Below are positions 1 to 9,823 of a DNA stretch of 64,000 bases, piece by piece; position 1 is the first letter of the stretch; each line of letters opens with the position of its first letter. Location: the NCBI RefSeq assembly GCF_900115195.1, contig NZ_FOVO01000003.1, positions 91,596-155,595 on the forward strand. The letters run 5' to 3'. The notes under the pieces are model-generated. The model was not told where the DNA came from. It made no database searches and worked only from the letters and a program-made list of their open reading frames with translations. This DNA comes from Xenorhabdus japonica (lineage in GTDB: Bacteria > Pseudomonadota > Gammaproteobacteria > Enterobacterales > Enterobacteriaceae). Made by a program: the position numbers and the translations under genes.

Positions 1-520
1 TTCTATTTTCCCGCAGAGACTCTAACCATGTCAGCCGTTCGTCAATATTGTGGTAGCTCAGTAATGTTGCTCTCTGTAGCTGATGATCAATAATCAAACC
101 CCAATTGTAGATACCTATGGCCATATCGGGAAAATTCAGTTCATTGACGGCTAATTCGGGTAATTTTTCGATGCGGCGCCCAAGATCGTATCCCCATATT
201 CCTAATGCTCCTCCTTGAAAAGGGAGGTCAGGATCAAACTGAGCGTTAATATCATAGGTACGAAGATGGTTTTTTAATAGCAGGAAGGGATCTTCCTGAG
301 AAAGAGAAACCTTACCATGATGATTAATTTCGGTCGATTCCCTTTGGGTGACAAGTGTTGTCATAGGTTCGGCGACGAGAATATCAAATCGATTATGTGG
401 ATGTTCCGCCGTTCCAGAATGTAGCAGCATGGCCCAAGGTAATACAGAAAGGGGAGCAAAATAGTGAATAGCAAGATCAGGAGAATAAGGTAATTGTCGT
501 TTTTGTAATGCAATTTTCAT
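1..520 (-). CDS. pabB: Aminodeoxychorismate synthase component I, N-terminal part (cut by window edge)
   Basis: Reading the minus strand from an ATG at 520 gives about 173 residues without a stop before the window edge. The N-terminus (MKIALQKRQLPYSPD) and the segment GALGIWGYDLGRRIEKLP match the N-terminal domain of PabB, which with PabA converts chorismate and glutamine to aminodeoxychorismate in folate synthesis. The catalytic C-terminal chorismate-binding domain lies outside the window. The divergent neighbour yoaH is also its neighbour in E. coli, which supports the call. Only the N-terminal third is visible, so completeness of the gene cannot be judged. Confidence 0.88.
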   Translation of the reverse strand, partial: MKIALQKRQLPYSPDLAIHYFAPLSVLPWAMLLHSGTAEHPHNRFDILVAEPMTTLVTQRESTEINHHGKVSLSQEDPFLLLKNHLRTYDINAQFDPDLPFQGGALGIWGYDLGRRIEKLPELAVNELNFPDMAIGIYNWGLIIDHQLQRATLLSYHNIDERLTWLESLRENR

Positions 521-670
521 GACGGAATCAGTGTTGGTATTTGGCAAATTCACAAGAAATAACATATTAACCCGCGGAGATTATCATAGAATCTTACTCC
601 TGACTTGGGATAAAAAAGGCTATAATCGCCATTTGCCATTAATCGTTATGTTTTGTTTGAGGTTATAGTT

Positions 671-853
671 ATGTTTTCAGATATGCCAGCATTATCCCAT
701 GAAGAGCAGCAAGTTGCTGTAGAAAGGATCCATCAGCTCATTTCAGAAGGGATGAGCAGCGGGGAAGCTATTGCCATCGTAGCTCAGAAATTACGTGAAA
801 AGTATCAAGATAATGAGCAGATCCATGTTGTATTTGAGGATGATGAAAAATAG
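671..853 (+). CDS. yoaH: UPF0181 family protein YoaH
   Basis: A 60-residue acidic protein with the UPF0181 pattern: an N-terminal PALSHEEQQ motif, then [20 protein letters not shown] and an acidic tail (FEDDEK). The function of the family is unknown. I chose the ATG at 671 rather than the in-frame upstream codon at 653, because GAGG at 659-662 sits 8 bases before it and the protein then starts MFSDMPALS, like E. coli YoaH. It is divergent from pabB, as in E. coli. Confidence 0.85.
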   Translation: MFSDMPALSHEEQQVAVERIHQLISEGMSSGEAIAIVAQKLREKYQDNEQIHVVFEDDEK

Positions 854-955
854 TCGCAACGCATTTTTAACAAAAATCACATAATTACTTTCTACTACAT
901 GTTAATTTACCGAAACTTTTAATCCATATTATTTGGATGGTAATAGGAGGTAATA

Positions 956-1327
956 ATGAAGGCAAATCAATTTATTCGTCGTATTGGTTTATTGAGTGCA
1001 GGTGTTCTGTTTTCTGTTTCGTTCACTGCAACAGCTGCTGAGAATGAACGTGTGGCGAAGTTTATTTCTTGTAAAAATTTAACCAAAGATCAAGTAGCGG
1101 CACAGGTTAAGCAAGATTTTTTACAAAATCGTATTCATCACTGGGATAAAGACAGAAAGCAATTAGGCACTGCAAAACCGATTGCATGGGTAAATGTCAA
1201 TGATATTATTGGTGATACAAGCGTTTTGCAGGTTCCACTTATTGTCCGGGGCACAAAAAAGGACAAAAGTTATAATGTCACAATTGATTGTCAAAAAAAG
1301 ACTATTAGTTATAGTGAAGTAAAGTAA
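956..1327 (+). CDS. yebF: YebF-family exported protein
   Basis: A 123-residue protein with a Sec signal peptide (about residues 1-27, cleavage near TATAAEN). The mature part carries the YebF pattern: a conserved Cys before NLTKDQVAAQVKQDF, the NRI..W motif, PIAWVNVNDI, VPLIVRG and a second Cys near the end (TIDCQKK), consistent with one disulfide. In E. coli YebF is carried to the medium through outer-membrane porins; the family also resembles the colicin M immunity fold. A strong AGGAGG lies just upstream of the ATG. The specific role here is unknown. Confidence 0.78.
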   Translation: MKANQFIRRIGLLSAGVLFSVSFTATAAENERVAKFISCKNLTKDQVAAQVKQDFLQNRIHHWDKDRKQLGTAKPIAWVNVNDIIGDTSVLQVPLIVRGTKKDKSYNVTIDCQKKTISYSEVK

Positions 1328-1399
1328 ATAATTTGTCATGCTATCTTTTAAATATGTGCGGGATACTGGGAAGGTATCCCGTTTTGTTTAAACTGCTAA

Positions 1400-2362
<963 letters not shown>

Positions 2363-2408
2363 CTGAGATAACCACCCGCAAAGAGGTGGTTATCCTTTTA
2401 TCATCCTC

Positions 2409-2639
2409 TTAACGACTTTTTGGCTCGTAAGGTAAACGTGACAGAAATCTTGATTGCTGGCGGTAGTGGTGCAAGCGTTGTTGGAAATATTCTCGTAGAT
2501 GTGGTGGTTGTACTTGCTCAATGGTGTCAGGAATGACAGGCATATTATAGCGCTCTTTAAAAGCAACACCGGATGCTGCTAAATCAACATTGATCTTATC
2601 CATCTCATCTTTAGATAATTTGGCTAAGTTATGTTCCAT
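2409..2639 (-). CDS. holE: DNA polymerase III theta subunit
   Basis: A 76-residue protein, the same length as E. coli HolE, with the conserved blocks [31 protein letters not shown] and the C-terminal SRLPYEPK. Theta binds the epsilon proofreading subunit in the polymerase III core and stabilises it. The start is set by GAGAGG a few bases upstream of the ATG at 2639. Its 3' end faces pip with only about 45 bases between the two stops. Confidence 0.93.
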   Translation of the reverse strand: MEHNLAKLSKDEMDKINVDLAASGVAFKERYNMPVIPDTIEQVQPPHLREYFQQRLHHYRQQSRFLSRLPYEPKSR

Positions 2640-2973
2640 TACGACCTCTCTGAAAATTTATTTTTTATTTCTCTGGTAAGAAAATTAATCGATTCTTTTT
2701 TGTTTATCAAATTGTTTAAATAAGGTCAAAAAAACGCCCTGTAAATATAAATAATATCAATTCTCATTTATATTAAAAGTGTTTTTTGAATAAAAATATA
2801 ATTAAATAAAATTGATTCTTATTTTCTTATATTTAATGAGATTTATTCTTGTTGACTAATGTAAATAAATGATTATTTATCAATTGGTTAATTATTTTAA
2901 TTTTATTTTTGTTTTATGTGATTTTAATTGGCATAATACGCTGAGTTTAATGAATTATTAGGAGAGTTGGCCG
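2640..2973. promoter_or_regulatory. holE-ftnA divergent intergenic region, very AT-rich
   Basis: No gene is seen in these 334 bases. The stretch is strongly AT-rich, suited to H-NS binding, and holds several loose Fur-like half sites (for example ATCAATTCTCATTTA near 2757 and ATTGATTCTTATTTTC near 2812). In E. coli ftnA is activated when Fur displaces H-NS from extended upstream sites; the same may hold here, but none of the sites is a strong match. AGGAGAG before 2974 is the ftnA ribosome binding site. Confidence 0.4.
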
Positions 2974-3480
2974 ATGTTAAAACAAGAAATGATCAAAAAA
3001 TTAAATGAGCAATTAAATTTAGAGTTTTATTCTGCGAATTTATACCTGCAGATGAGTGCATGGTGTAGTGATAACGGTTATGAAGGCGCAGCAGCATTTT
3101 TGAGAACGCATTCGCAGGAAGAAATGCAGCATATGCAACGCCTGTTTGATTATTTGGGTGATACTGGTTCAATGCCTGTATTGGGTGCTATTCAGGCTCC
3201 TCCTGTTAAGTTCAATTCTATTTCTGATGTGTTTAATCAGACTTATGAGCATGAAAAATTGATCACAGAAGAGATCAACAAACTTGCTCATGTAGCGATG
3301 ACGACACAAGACTACTCTACTTTTAATTTCTTGCAGTGGTATGTTGCTGAACAGCATGAAGAAGAAAAACTGTTCAAATCTATTCTGGATAAATTGGGTA
3401 TGGTGGGTGAAAGTGGAAAAGCGCTGTTCTTGTTGGATAAAGAACTTAAGGGACTGTCTATGGCACCAGCACACGCCTGA
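2974..3480 (+). CDS. ftnA: Non-heme ferritin
   Basis: A 168-residue four-helix-bundle ferritin that stores iron as a mineral inside a 24-mer cytosolic shell. The ferroxidase ligands align with E. coli FtnA: Glu17 (NLEFYS), Glu50 and His53 (EEMQHM), then [12 protein letters not shown] and the [10 protein letters not shown] helix. Length and start are typical, with AGGAGAG upstream. It has no heme-binding Met as in bacterioferritin. It stands alone between holE and the yobA cluster and is probably iron-induced via Fur. Confidence 0.95.
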   Translation: MLKQEMIKKLNEQLNLEFYSANLYLQMSAWCSDNGYEGAAAFLRTHSQEEMQHMQRLFDYLGDTGSMPVLGAIQAPPVKFNSISDVFNQTYEHEKLITEEINKLAHVAMTTQDYSTFNFLQWYVAEQHEEEKLFKSILDKLGMVGESGKALFLLDKELKGLSMAPAHA

Positions 3481-3482
3481 TA

Positions 3483-3550
3483 TATATTCTTCATCTTTCA
3501 ATTTGCTGTTTTGCTGGCTACTCTGCTACTTGGAATCGACAGGGTAGAGA
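3483..3550. repeat. Degenerate mini-ERIC (internally deleted)
   Basis: The 5' side (TATATTCTTCATCTTTCAAT) and the 3' side (CTACTTGGAATCGACAGGGTAGA) resemble the two ends of the full ERIC elements at 20945 and 53029, with the central part missing. It begins two bases after the ftnA stop. The remainder up to yobA (3551-3781) shows no recognisable gene or site besides the yobA ribosome binding site. Confidence 0.45.
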
Positions 3551-3781
3551 TAGCCAGATAGACCAATTTGATCTGTTTTTCCACCGTACTTCCTGTTTTT
3601 CACGTGTTTTTTTCATGTATTGTGAAATCGGAGTTACGGTTCTTTTTTTTATCTTCATTTTTGCGTAGTACTTCACAGGTCCAGACATTACTTGCCGATT
3701 GCCGCAGATTAAACAAATTTTTTGATATAGAATCCTCGCTCAGTCATAAAAAATTCAACTGCATATTAAAGGGTTATCTAT

Positions 3782-4168
3782 ATGTTTATTCTTAACATAC
3801 GTTCATTCTGGACCAAATTATCTACTCTTGTGGTTCTGTTTGTTGGTATGTCTTGTCAGCAGGCTTTGGCGCATGCACATTTGAAAGATCAGACTCCTAC
3901 AGAAAACACAACAGTTGAAGCTGCCCCACAAGCCATTACTCTGATCTTTTCAGAACGCATTGAACTTGGATTCAGTAAGGTAAAATTGATTGGCCCAGAA
4001 AAGACTGCGATTAAAACTGGTAAGTTGGAACTCGATCCTGAAACTAAAACTAAGTTAATCCTGCCAGTTGAAGGACTGCTTGCTGCGGGTAAATACAGTG
4101 TTGACTGGAGTGTACTCTCTGTCGACGGTCATAAGACAAAAGGCGTTTATAGCTTTACTGTAAGATAA
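3782..4168 (+). CDS. yobA: CopC-domain periplasmic protein YobA
   Basis: A 128-residue protein with a signal peptide (residues 1 to about 30, ending QQALA-HAHL), so the mature protein begins with the copper-binding His of CopC-like proteins. CopC features are the HAHL.DQTP start, ITLIFSE and VDWSVLSVDGHKTKGVYSFTV near the end. It likely handles periplasmic Cu(II) together with the membrane protein encoded next, whose ATG overlaps its stop by one base. AAAGGG precedes the start. Confidence 0.9.
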   Translation: MFILNIRSFWTKLSTLVVLFVGMSCQQALAHAHLKDQTPTENTTVEAAPQAITLIFSERIELGFSKVKLIGPEKTAIKTGKLELDPETKTKLILPVEGLLAAGKYSVDWSVLSVDGHKTKGVYSFTVR

Positions 4169-5184
4169 TGATCTCTCTAGAGGCACTATACGTATTCTGT
4201 CGTTTCTCTCATTTTGTGGTCGTTATGTTGATGTTCGGCCTTAGCTTATTCACGGTAATGCTGATTTCTGGTCCGTTATCGATACTAATGAGAGAACGGT
4301 TGAGAGTTGGAATTTTAATTAGTACTGTACTGGCTTTTATAACCTCGATAGTCTGGTTCATCGTACAAGCTGGATTAATGGGGGATGGCTGGTACGATGT
4401 TTATGCGCCAGATATCTGGCTAGCTGTGTTGGGAACCTCATTTGGGCAAGTATGGAAATGGCAGTTATTGATTGCTGCTCTTGCTGTTGGTGGTTTGTTC
4501 CTTCCCAACGTTAGAGTCAGGAATTTTCTGTTATTGGGTTGCTCAATCATTTTACTCTCCAGTCATGCTTTCATTGGACATGCGGCCATGCATGAAGGAA
4601 GCATAGGGCTATTACTTCAAGCCAATCAGGTTATTCATTTACTGAGCGCAGGTTATTGGTTTGGGGGATTGTGGCCATTTTTACTGTGTCTACAATTTCT
4701 GCGTTTAAGGCGAACATCAGAAATAAATTTATCCCCTAATAATGTATGTTTAGGTAATGGAGTATATGCAAAAAATATGGGGGGGAAAACAAACAATGAT
4801 ATAAGTAACAATCTGGATAATAGTGAAAATATTGCGATTAATCTATATTCAGACAGCGTATCAGCCATGAGAAAATTTTCTCTTTATGGGCATTTTGCTG
4901 TTTTTCTGGTAATTGTGACGGGAATTGTAAGTAGTGTAATTCTGATTCCGGGTTGGCCCATTTTCAGTCAAGCTCTTTCTGAATATCAATCCATGCTATG
5001 GCTAAAAATAGTTCTGGTTATTGGAATGGTACTTTTGGCCTTGATAAATCGTTATATTTTAGTTCCAAAATTAAAACAGAAAAGATGCTATCAACAATTG
5101 ATAATCAATAGTTGGCTGGAAATTATTCTGGGTACAACTGCACTGTTATGTGTGGCTATTTTTACAACACAACCTCCTGCATGA
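4168..5184 (+). CDS. copD: Copper homeostasis membrane protein CopD (YebZ)
   Basis: A 338-residue inner-membrane protein with about eight transmembrane segments and CopD-family motifs: CRFSHFVVVMLMFG near the start, SSHAFIGHAA, QVIHLLSAGYWFGGLWP and a C-terminal region with NRYILVPKL. It probably imports or handles copper delivered by YobA; the two are translationally coupled (stop and start share a base). E. coli YebZ is about 290 residues. The extra length is an Asn/Ser-rich insertion at about residues 183-233, between the WFGGLWP helix and the next membrane segment. Confidence 0.88.
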   Translation: MISLEALYVFCRFSHFVVVMLMFGLSLFTVMLISGPLSILMRERLRVGILISTVLAFITSIVWFIVQAGLMGDGWYDVYAPDIWLAVLGTSFGQVWKWQLLIAALAVGGLFLPNVRVRNFLLLGCSIILLSSHAFIGHAAMHEGSIGLLLQANQVIHLLSAGYWFGGLWPFLLCLQFLRLRRTSEINLSPNNVCLGNGVYAKNMGGKTNNDISNNLDNSENIAINLYSDSVSAMRKFSLYGHFAVFLVIVTGIVSSVILIPGWPIFSQALSEYQSMLWLKIVLVIGMVLLALINRYILVPKLKQKRCYQQLIINSWLEIILGTTALLCVAIFTTQPPA

Positions 5185-5280
5185 TTCTTGAATGATGGGT
5201 GCAAATCCAGGTACATAACAGGTACATAAATAGAAAAATTAGCCATAAAATCATGATATGTATCTATCAGGAGAATGATA

Positions 5281-5631
5281 ATGAAACGACTATTCTGGGC
5301 TTTGCCTTTTTTGCTTCTTTCTTTTCAGGGGACAGCAGCACCGATAAAAACCATTAGCAAGCTACAGTTTGGTAAACAATGGGCATTTACTCGCGAAGAA
5401 GTTATGCTTGATTGTCGATCAGGCGGCGCGTTATTTGTGATAAATCCCAGCACATTGATGCAGTATCCGTTGAACGAACATGCAACACAACTTATGAAAT
5501 CTAATAAAGTTATTGCATCATCATTAGATATGATCCTCTTAAATAATCCTGAACATCCCAACCAAAAAATGAGCATTGAGCCATTCCAGAAAGCGGCGTT
5601 GGCTTTATGTGATCATTCAGGTGATAAATAG
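5281..5631 (+). CDS. yebY: DUF2511 periplasmic protein YebY
   Basis: A 116-residue protein with a signal peptide (about residues 1-19, ending GTAA) and the family signature [28 protein letters not shown] and HP..KMSI.PF; two Cys residues remain in the mature part. I prefer the ATG at 5281 over 5275: AGGAG at 5269-5273 gives 7 bases of spacing to 5281 and only one to 5275. In E. coli yebY sits with yobA-yebZ in the copper-responsive cluster; the same order here supports the call. Its molecular role is unknown. Confidence 0.87.
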   Translation: MKRLFWALPFLLLSFQGTAAPIKTISKLQFGKQWAFTREEVMLDCRSGGALFVINPSTLMQYPLNEHATQLMKSNKVIASSLDMILLNNPEHPNQKMSIEPFQKAALALCDHSGDK

Positions 5632-5731
5632 GTGATAAAAAGTAAGGTAATGGCTAATTGATGTTTTCGGAAAAAACCATCACTTCATCTAACCGATAAT
5701 GATTAAAATTTGGTAAATTATTGCATGTCAA

Positions 5732-5738
5732 CTACGCT
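5732..5738 (+). promoter_or_regulatory. Sigma-S type -10 element of sdsR
   Basis: CTACGCT fits the extended sigma-S -10 pattern (CTAYRCT) and lies about 7 bases before the predicted 5' end of SdsR. No clear sigma-70 -35 element is seen, as expected for a sigma-S promoter. Confidence 0.6.
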
Positions 5739-5744
5739 TTAGAT

Positions 5745-5843
5745 GATAAGTTGTTCTACGTCTCAATGGCAACTTTTGTGCAAGGCTCTTTAACAGAGCC
5801 ATTTTTCCTAGGCCGAGTAGAGGAGTAAACTCGGCCTTTTTTT
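5745..5843 (+). ncRNA. sdsR: SdsR (RyeB) small RNA
   Basis: About 99 nt, downstream of yebY and on the same strand, as in E. coli. It contains the SdsR hallmarks in order: TGGCAACTTTTGTGCA, similar to the single-stranded seed region of SdsR; a hairpin GGCTCT-TTAAC-AGAGCC (5784-5800); and a terminator hairpin GGCCGAGT...ACTCGGCC (5811-5836) followed by seven T. In enterobacteria SdsR is a sigma-S dependent, Hfq-binding RNA that represses outer membrane proteins, tolC and mutS. The 5' end is inferred from the -10 element. Its antisense partner RyeA/SraC cannot be judged from sequence alone. Confidence 0.87.
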
Positions 5844-6228
5844 GTTTATCATAAAGAGTGAGTATTTTTACTCTCTTTTCAATAAATTATCTTATTTTAT
5901 TATATGTATAATAAATAAATTATAATAAAACAACTACTTATAGTAATGGCAGCGTGTTTTATAATAAGAATATGAATAAGAGCACGGTTCTGAATGCAAG
6001 TCAGCTTATCTTTTAATATAAGCTGTGATATATCCCTAAATTTTATAAGTGAATGCTGGTAAAAATAATTAAAGGAAATTTAAATTTAGTAAGACAGGTG
6101 GCATTTTGAAAAAATTTAAAGTTATAGAGATAGTTTATTCTTAGAAATAGCCTATTAAATATGGTAAAAATCTTACATGAAATTATTGTGTTCATTTTGT
6201 TAAATATTTATCGGTTGTATGGGAGCTT
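5844..6228. other. Gap between sdsR and msrC
   Basis: About 385 AT-rich bases with no ORF that resembles a protein. GGGAG before 6229 is the msrC ribosome binding site. I see nothing else I can name. Confidence 0.5.
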
Positions 6229-6726
6229 ATGGATAGGAATGAATTTTATCAAGAGTTAGCAGATGGTTTGATAGCACTGCTATCTGGTGAGTACGACTTT
6301 ATCGCTTCTCTTGCTAACACAAGCGCATTGTTATACGAACGTTTGGATAATGTTAATTGGGTTGGCTTTTATTTAGTGGATGGTGATACCCTAGTATTAG
6401 GGCCATTTCAGGGCAAAAATGCCTGTGTTCGCATCCCTATAGGAAAGGGGGTATGCGGAACGGCTGTAGCGAATAAGAGCATACAGCGTATTTCTGATGT
6501 GCATGCTTTCCCTGGCCATATAGCCTGTGATGTCGCCAGTAATGCTGAAATTGTACTTCCTTTAGAAATCAATGGACAAATTATTGGAGTTTTGGATATT
6601 GATAGCACGGTTTTTGGTCAGTTTGACGAGAATGATGAAAATGGCTTGAAAGCTTTAGTTATCAGGCTTTGTGAGCATTTGGAACAATGTATTGTTTCAA
6701 AATATCTACAACAGAGCCTAACTTAA
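6229..6726 (+). CDS. msrC: Free methionine-(R)-sulfoxide reductase
   Basis: A 165-residue GAF-domain enzyme that reduces free (not protein-bound) L-methionine-(R)-sulfoxide. The three redox cysteines are present at 66 (KNACVRIP), 76 (GKGVCGTA) and 100 (HIACDVAS), with the same 10- and 24-residue spacing as Cys84/94/118 in E. coli. NWVGFYL and VLPLEINGQIIGVLDIDS are typical of the fold. The start is preceded by GGGAG. It lies directly upstream of proQ, as in E. coli. Confidence 0.93.
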   Translation: MDRNEFYQELADGLIALLSGEYDFIASLANTSALLYERLDNVNWVGFYLVDGDTLVLGPFQGKNACVRIPIGKGVCGTAVANKSIQRISDVHAFPGHIACDVASNAEIVLPLEINGQIIGVLDIDSTVFGQFDENDENGLKALVIRLCEHLEQCIVSKYLQQSLT

Positions 6727-6821
6727 CATATGTATCACCTAGCATTTATCAGCAACGCCATTATAATGTCGCCTGTTCGTGCCTGCGCTGGTTGGCAAAA
6801 CCGTTGTAATCAGGAAATTTC

Positions 6822-7532
6822 ATGGAAAAGCAACCTAAGTTGAATAGTAGTAAAGAAGTCATTGTTTTCTTGGCTGAGCGTTTCCCGCTTTGTTTCGTGG
6901 CAGAAGGTGAAGCACGTCCCTTGAAGATCGGGATCTTTCAGGACATTGTTGAACGTATTCAGGGCGAAGAGTGTTTAAGTAAAACACAGCTCCGTTCTGC
7001 TCTGCGTTTGTATACTTCCAGTTGGCGCTATTTATATGGTGTTAAAGAGGGGGTTCAACGTGTTGATCTTGATGGGAATGCGTGTGGTGAGTTGGAAGTT
7101 GAACATATTGAACATGCGCATCAGCAACTGATAGAAGCGAAAGCGCGAGTACAAGCTCAACGTGCTGAACAGCGCGCCAAGAAACGTGAAACTGAAAATG
7201 TATCTGATAAGAAAAGTGAACGCCCTGTGAATAAAAAGCCGGCTTCTCGCCGTCAGAAGACATTGGGTGATGGTGAAAAACGTCCGGCCCGTTCGCAAAA
7301 TCGTATGCAGCAATCGCGTAAACCTGCAGATAAAACCACAAAGAAAATTGCACAACCAGAGTTGATCTCAGTTACTGATGTATCCTCTTTGAAAGTCGGG
7401 CAGACAATCAAAATAAATGTAGGAACAAGTTTAGTGGATGCATCTGTGCTTGAAATTGCAAAAGATGGTGTAAGAGTGCAGTTACCTACAGGTTTAGCAA
7501 TGATTGTACGCGCAGAACACTTAAAGTTCTGA
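6822..7532 (+). CDS. proQ: RNA chaperone ProQ
   Basis: A 236-residue RNA-binding protein. The N-terminal FinO/ProQ domain (residues 1 to about 115, [29 protein letters not shown]) is followed by a long Lys/Arg/Gln-rich linker (about 115-180) and a small Tudor-like C-terminal domain ([10 protein letters not shown]...VRAEHLKF). ProQ binds structured sRNAs and mRNA 3' ends, including SdsR in Salmonella. A TATAAT at 6762-6767 may be its -10 box. Its stop is 13 bases before prc, which suggests one operon. Confidence 0.95.
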   Translation: MEKQPKLNSSKEVIVFLAERFPLCFVAEGEARPLKIGIFQDIVERIQGEECLSKTQLRSALRLYTSSWRYLYGVKEGVQRVDLDGNACGELEVEHIEHAHQQLIEAKARVQAQRAEQRAKKRETENVSDKKSERPVNKKPASRRQKTLGDGEKRPARSQNRMQQSRKPADKTTKKIAQPELISVTDVSSLKVGQTIKINVGTSLVDASVLEIAKDGVRVQLPTGLAMIVRAEHLKF

Positions 7533-7545
7533 TACGGAGGCCAAC

Positions 7546-9633
7546 TTGGGCATGAACAAACTCATTACTTTGGCTTTCGTTTTAGGTCTATCATTTTTTA
7601 GTATAGGTTATGCAGATACTACTAATGGCAATGCGACTAATGGTGGCAATGCTACCAACGCCAATGTCATTAATAGTCACAACACAGCTGTTATTAGTCT
7701 GAGTCAGTTGCCGGATTTAAAACCGGAACCGCAGCATCTTACGGTAAGCTCGCGGATTGTTACCCGCTTTCTTCGCTCTCATTATCGCCAATTTTATTTG
7801 GATGCGGATTTTTCAGGAAAAATTTTTGATCGTTACCTGAATCAACTGGATTATTGGCACAATGTTTTTTTGGTATCTGATATCACGCAGTTTGCGACTC
7901 AAAAGGGAAAATTAGGGGAAGAACTCGAAAAGGGAGAGCTAAAACTTCCTTATGACCTATTTAATCTGATGCAAAAGCGCCGCTTTGAACGCTATCAATA
8001 TGTGCTCTCTCGTTTAGAGCAGCCTATTGATTTAAACGGTCATGATAAAATTGAAACTGACCGAACTAAAGCTCTGTGGCCAAAGAGTGTTGAGGAACTG
8101 AATAAACTTTGGGATGATAAAATCAAATTTGATTGGATAAATCTTAAATTATCCGGCAAAAATGATAAAGAAATCAAAGAAACTCTGACCAAACGTTATC
8201 GGACGTTGTTGAAACGCCTCACACAAACCAAGAGTGAAGATGTTTTTCAAAATATCATGATGGCTTTTGCCCGTGAAATAGATCCACATACTAGTTATCT
8301 TTCACCTCGTGATACAGAACAGTTTAATTCAGAGATGAGTTTATCTCTTGAAGGCATCGGTGCTGTTTTACAATATGACGATGAATATATTTCCATTCGT
8401 TCATTACTTGCTGGAGGCCCTGCGGCTAAAAGTAATTCATTGAAAATTGGGGATAAAATTATTGGTGTTGGGCCGGTTGGCAAGCCTATTGTAGATGTTG
8501 TTGGATGGCGTCTGGAAGATGTTGTTGCCCTTATCAAAGGGCCGAAGGGGAGTAAAGTCCGCCTTGAAATCACTCCAAGTGCAAAGGGGGCAAAAAACCA
8601 CATTGTTACCTTGACTCGTGAAAATATCCGTCTTGAAGATAATGCTGTCAAGATGTCGATGAAAACGGTAGGAAAGGAGAAAGTTGGTGTTTTGGATATA
8701 CCAAGTTTCTATGTCGGCTTGACTCATGATGTAAAAGTACAGTTGCAGAAGCTCACTAAAGAGGGTGCTTCCTCAATCATAATTGATTTGCGTGGCAATG
8801 GTGGTGGCGCATTGACAGAAGCTGTATCGTTATCTGGTTTGTTTATTTCTACTGGCCCTGTGGTTCAGATTCGGGATAACACAGGTCGAATTAAAGAAGA
8901 ATCAGATATGGATGAGGCAATATATTATAAAGGCCCGCTGGTTGTTCTTATTGACAATAGAAGTGCTTCTGCGTCTGAAATTTTCGCGGCCGCGATACAA
9001 GATTATGGGCGTGGATTAATTGTAGGAGAGCCTACTTTTGGTAAAGGAACTGTTCAGCAATACCGTCCTTTGAATCGTATTTATGACCAGATGCTACGAC
9101 CTGAGTGGCCAGAGATTGGCTCCGTACAATACACGATCCAGAAATTTTATCGGATAAATGGCGGTAGTACTCAGCTTAAAGGTGTAACACCTGATTTAAT
9201 TATGCCAACTGGGGAAGAACCTTCTGATATAGGGGAAAGCAAAGAGGACAATGCGTTACCTTGGGATAGTATCCCGCCCGCACATTATATTTCCTCAAAA
9301 GTAATTTCAGAGTTAACGCCGCTACTGACTAAACTGCATAACCGACGGATTGCTAATGATCCTGAATTTAGATATATCAAACAGGACATTGCTTACTACA
9401 AAGTCATCAAAGAACGTAATGGTGTTTATTCCTTGAACTATGCTCAAAGAGAGAAAGAAAACAAGGAATACGAAACAAACAAGTTGAATCGTATTAATGA
9501 ACGCTTTAAACGAGAAGGTAAAAAACCGCTTAAATCACTTGATGATTTACCAAAAGATTATGAAGGGCCAGATCCTTACTTAGATGAATCTGTAAAAATT
9601 GCACTGGATTTGGCGCACCAGCCTTTGAAGTAG
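7546..9633 (+). CDS. prc: Tail-specific protease Prc
   Basis: A 695-residue periplasmic serine protease that trims penicillin-binding protein 3 and degrades MepS and tagged proteins. It has a signal peptide (about residues 1-23), a PDZ domain near 255-345 (VLQYDDEY...GPKGSKVRLE), and the Ser/Lys dyad at Ser475 (SASASEIF) and Lys500 (PTFGKGTVQQ). Two starts are possible: TTG at 7546 (5 bases from GGAGG) and ATG at 7552 (11 bases); they differ by two residues. An Asn/Thr/Gly repeat-like stretch at about residues 25-47 follows the signal peptide and is not in the E. coli protein. Confidence 0.95.
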   Translation: MGMNKLITLAFVLGLSFFSIGYADTTNGNATNGGNATNANVINSHNTAVISLSQLPDLKPEPQHLTVSSRIVTRFLRSHYRQFYLDADFSGKIFDRYLNQLDYWHNVFLVSDITQFATQKGKLGEELEKGELKLPYDLFNLMQKRRFERYQYVLSRLEQPIDLNGHDKIETDRTKALWPKSVEELNKLWDDKIKFDWINLKLSGKNDKEIKETLTKRYRTLLKRLTQTKSEDVFQNIMMAFAREIDPHTSYLSPRDTEQFNSEMSLSLEGIGAVLQYDDEYISIRSLLAGGPAAKSNSLKIGDKIIGVGPVGKPIVDVVGWRLEDVVALIKGPKGSKVRLEITPSAKGAKNHIVTLTRENIRLEDNAVKMSMKTVGKEKVGVLDIPSFYVGLTHDVKVQLQKLTKEGASSIIIDLRGNGGGALTEAVSLSGLFISTGPVVQIRDNTGRIKEESDMDEAIYYKGPLVVLIDNRSASASEIFAAAIQDYGRGLIVGEPTFGKGTVQQYRPLNRIYDQMLRPEWPEIGSVQYTIQKFYRINGGSTQLKGVTPDLIMPTGEEPSDIGESKEDNALPWDSIPPAHYISSKVISELTPLLTKLHNRRIANDPEFRYIKQDIAYYKVIKERNGVYSLNYAQREKENKEYETNKLNRINERFKREGKKPLKSLDDLPKDYEGPDPYLDESVKIALDLAHQPLK

Positions 9634-9666
9634 CTGTAACGAGTAATTTAAAATTCGTTATAAATA

Positions 9667-9695
9667 AAAGGTCGGCTTGATAGCTGGCCTTTTTA
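9667..9695 (+). terminator. Rho-independent terminator of proQ-prc
   Basis: GGTCGGCT pairs with AGCTGGCC through two G-T wobbles, with a short loop and a TTTTTATT tract after the stem. Confidence 0.7.
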
Positions 9696-9742
9696 TTATA
9701 TTGTAAAGTTATGTTGTTTCTATCGATTAGCATTTGAAAAAA

Positions 9743-9770
9743 TTTGAATAATACGGGGAAGCCCCCATCT
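9743..9770 (+). promoter_or_regulatory. Sigma-32 (heat-shock) promoter of htpX
   Basis: TTTGAA (9743-9748), a 14-base spacer, then CCCCATCT (9763-9770). This closely matches the heat-shock consensus CTTGAA-N13-14-CCCCATNT. htpX is a known member of the sigma-32 regulon, which makes the match credible. The expected transcription start is near 9777. Confidence 0.75.
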
Positions 9771-9823
9771 TAATAGCTTAGCTCTTAGTTGAACTGTTTG
9801 ATAATTAAAGGAAGCAAATTTAT

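Noticed and set aside
2640..2973. Definite Fur box in front of ftnA
   Set aside because: Several loose half-sites exist in very AT-rich DNA but none reaches the quality of the sit or hmu operators.
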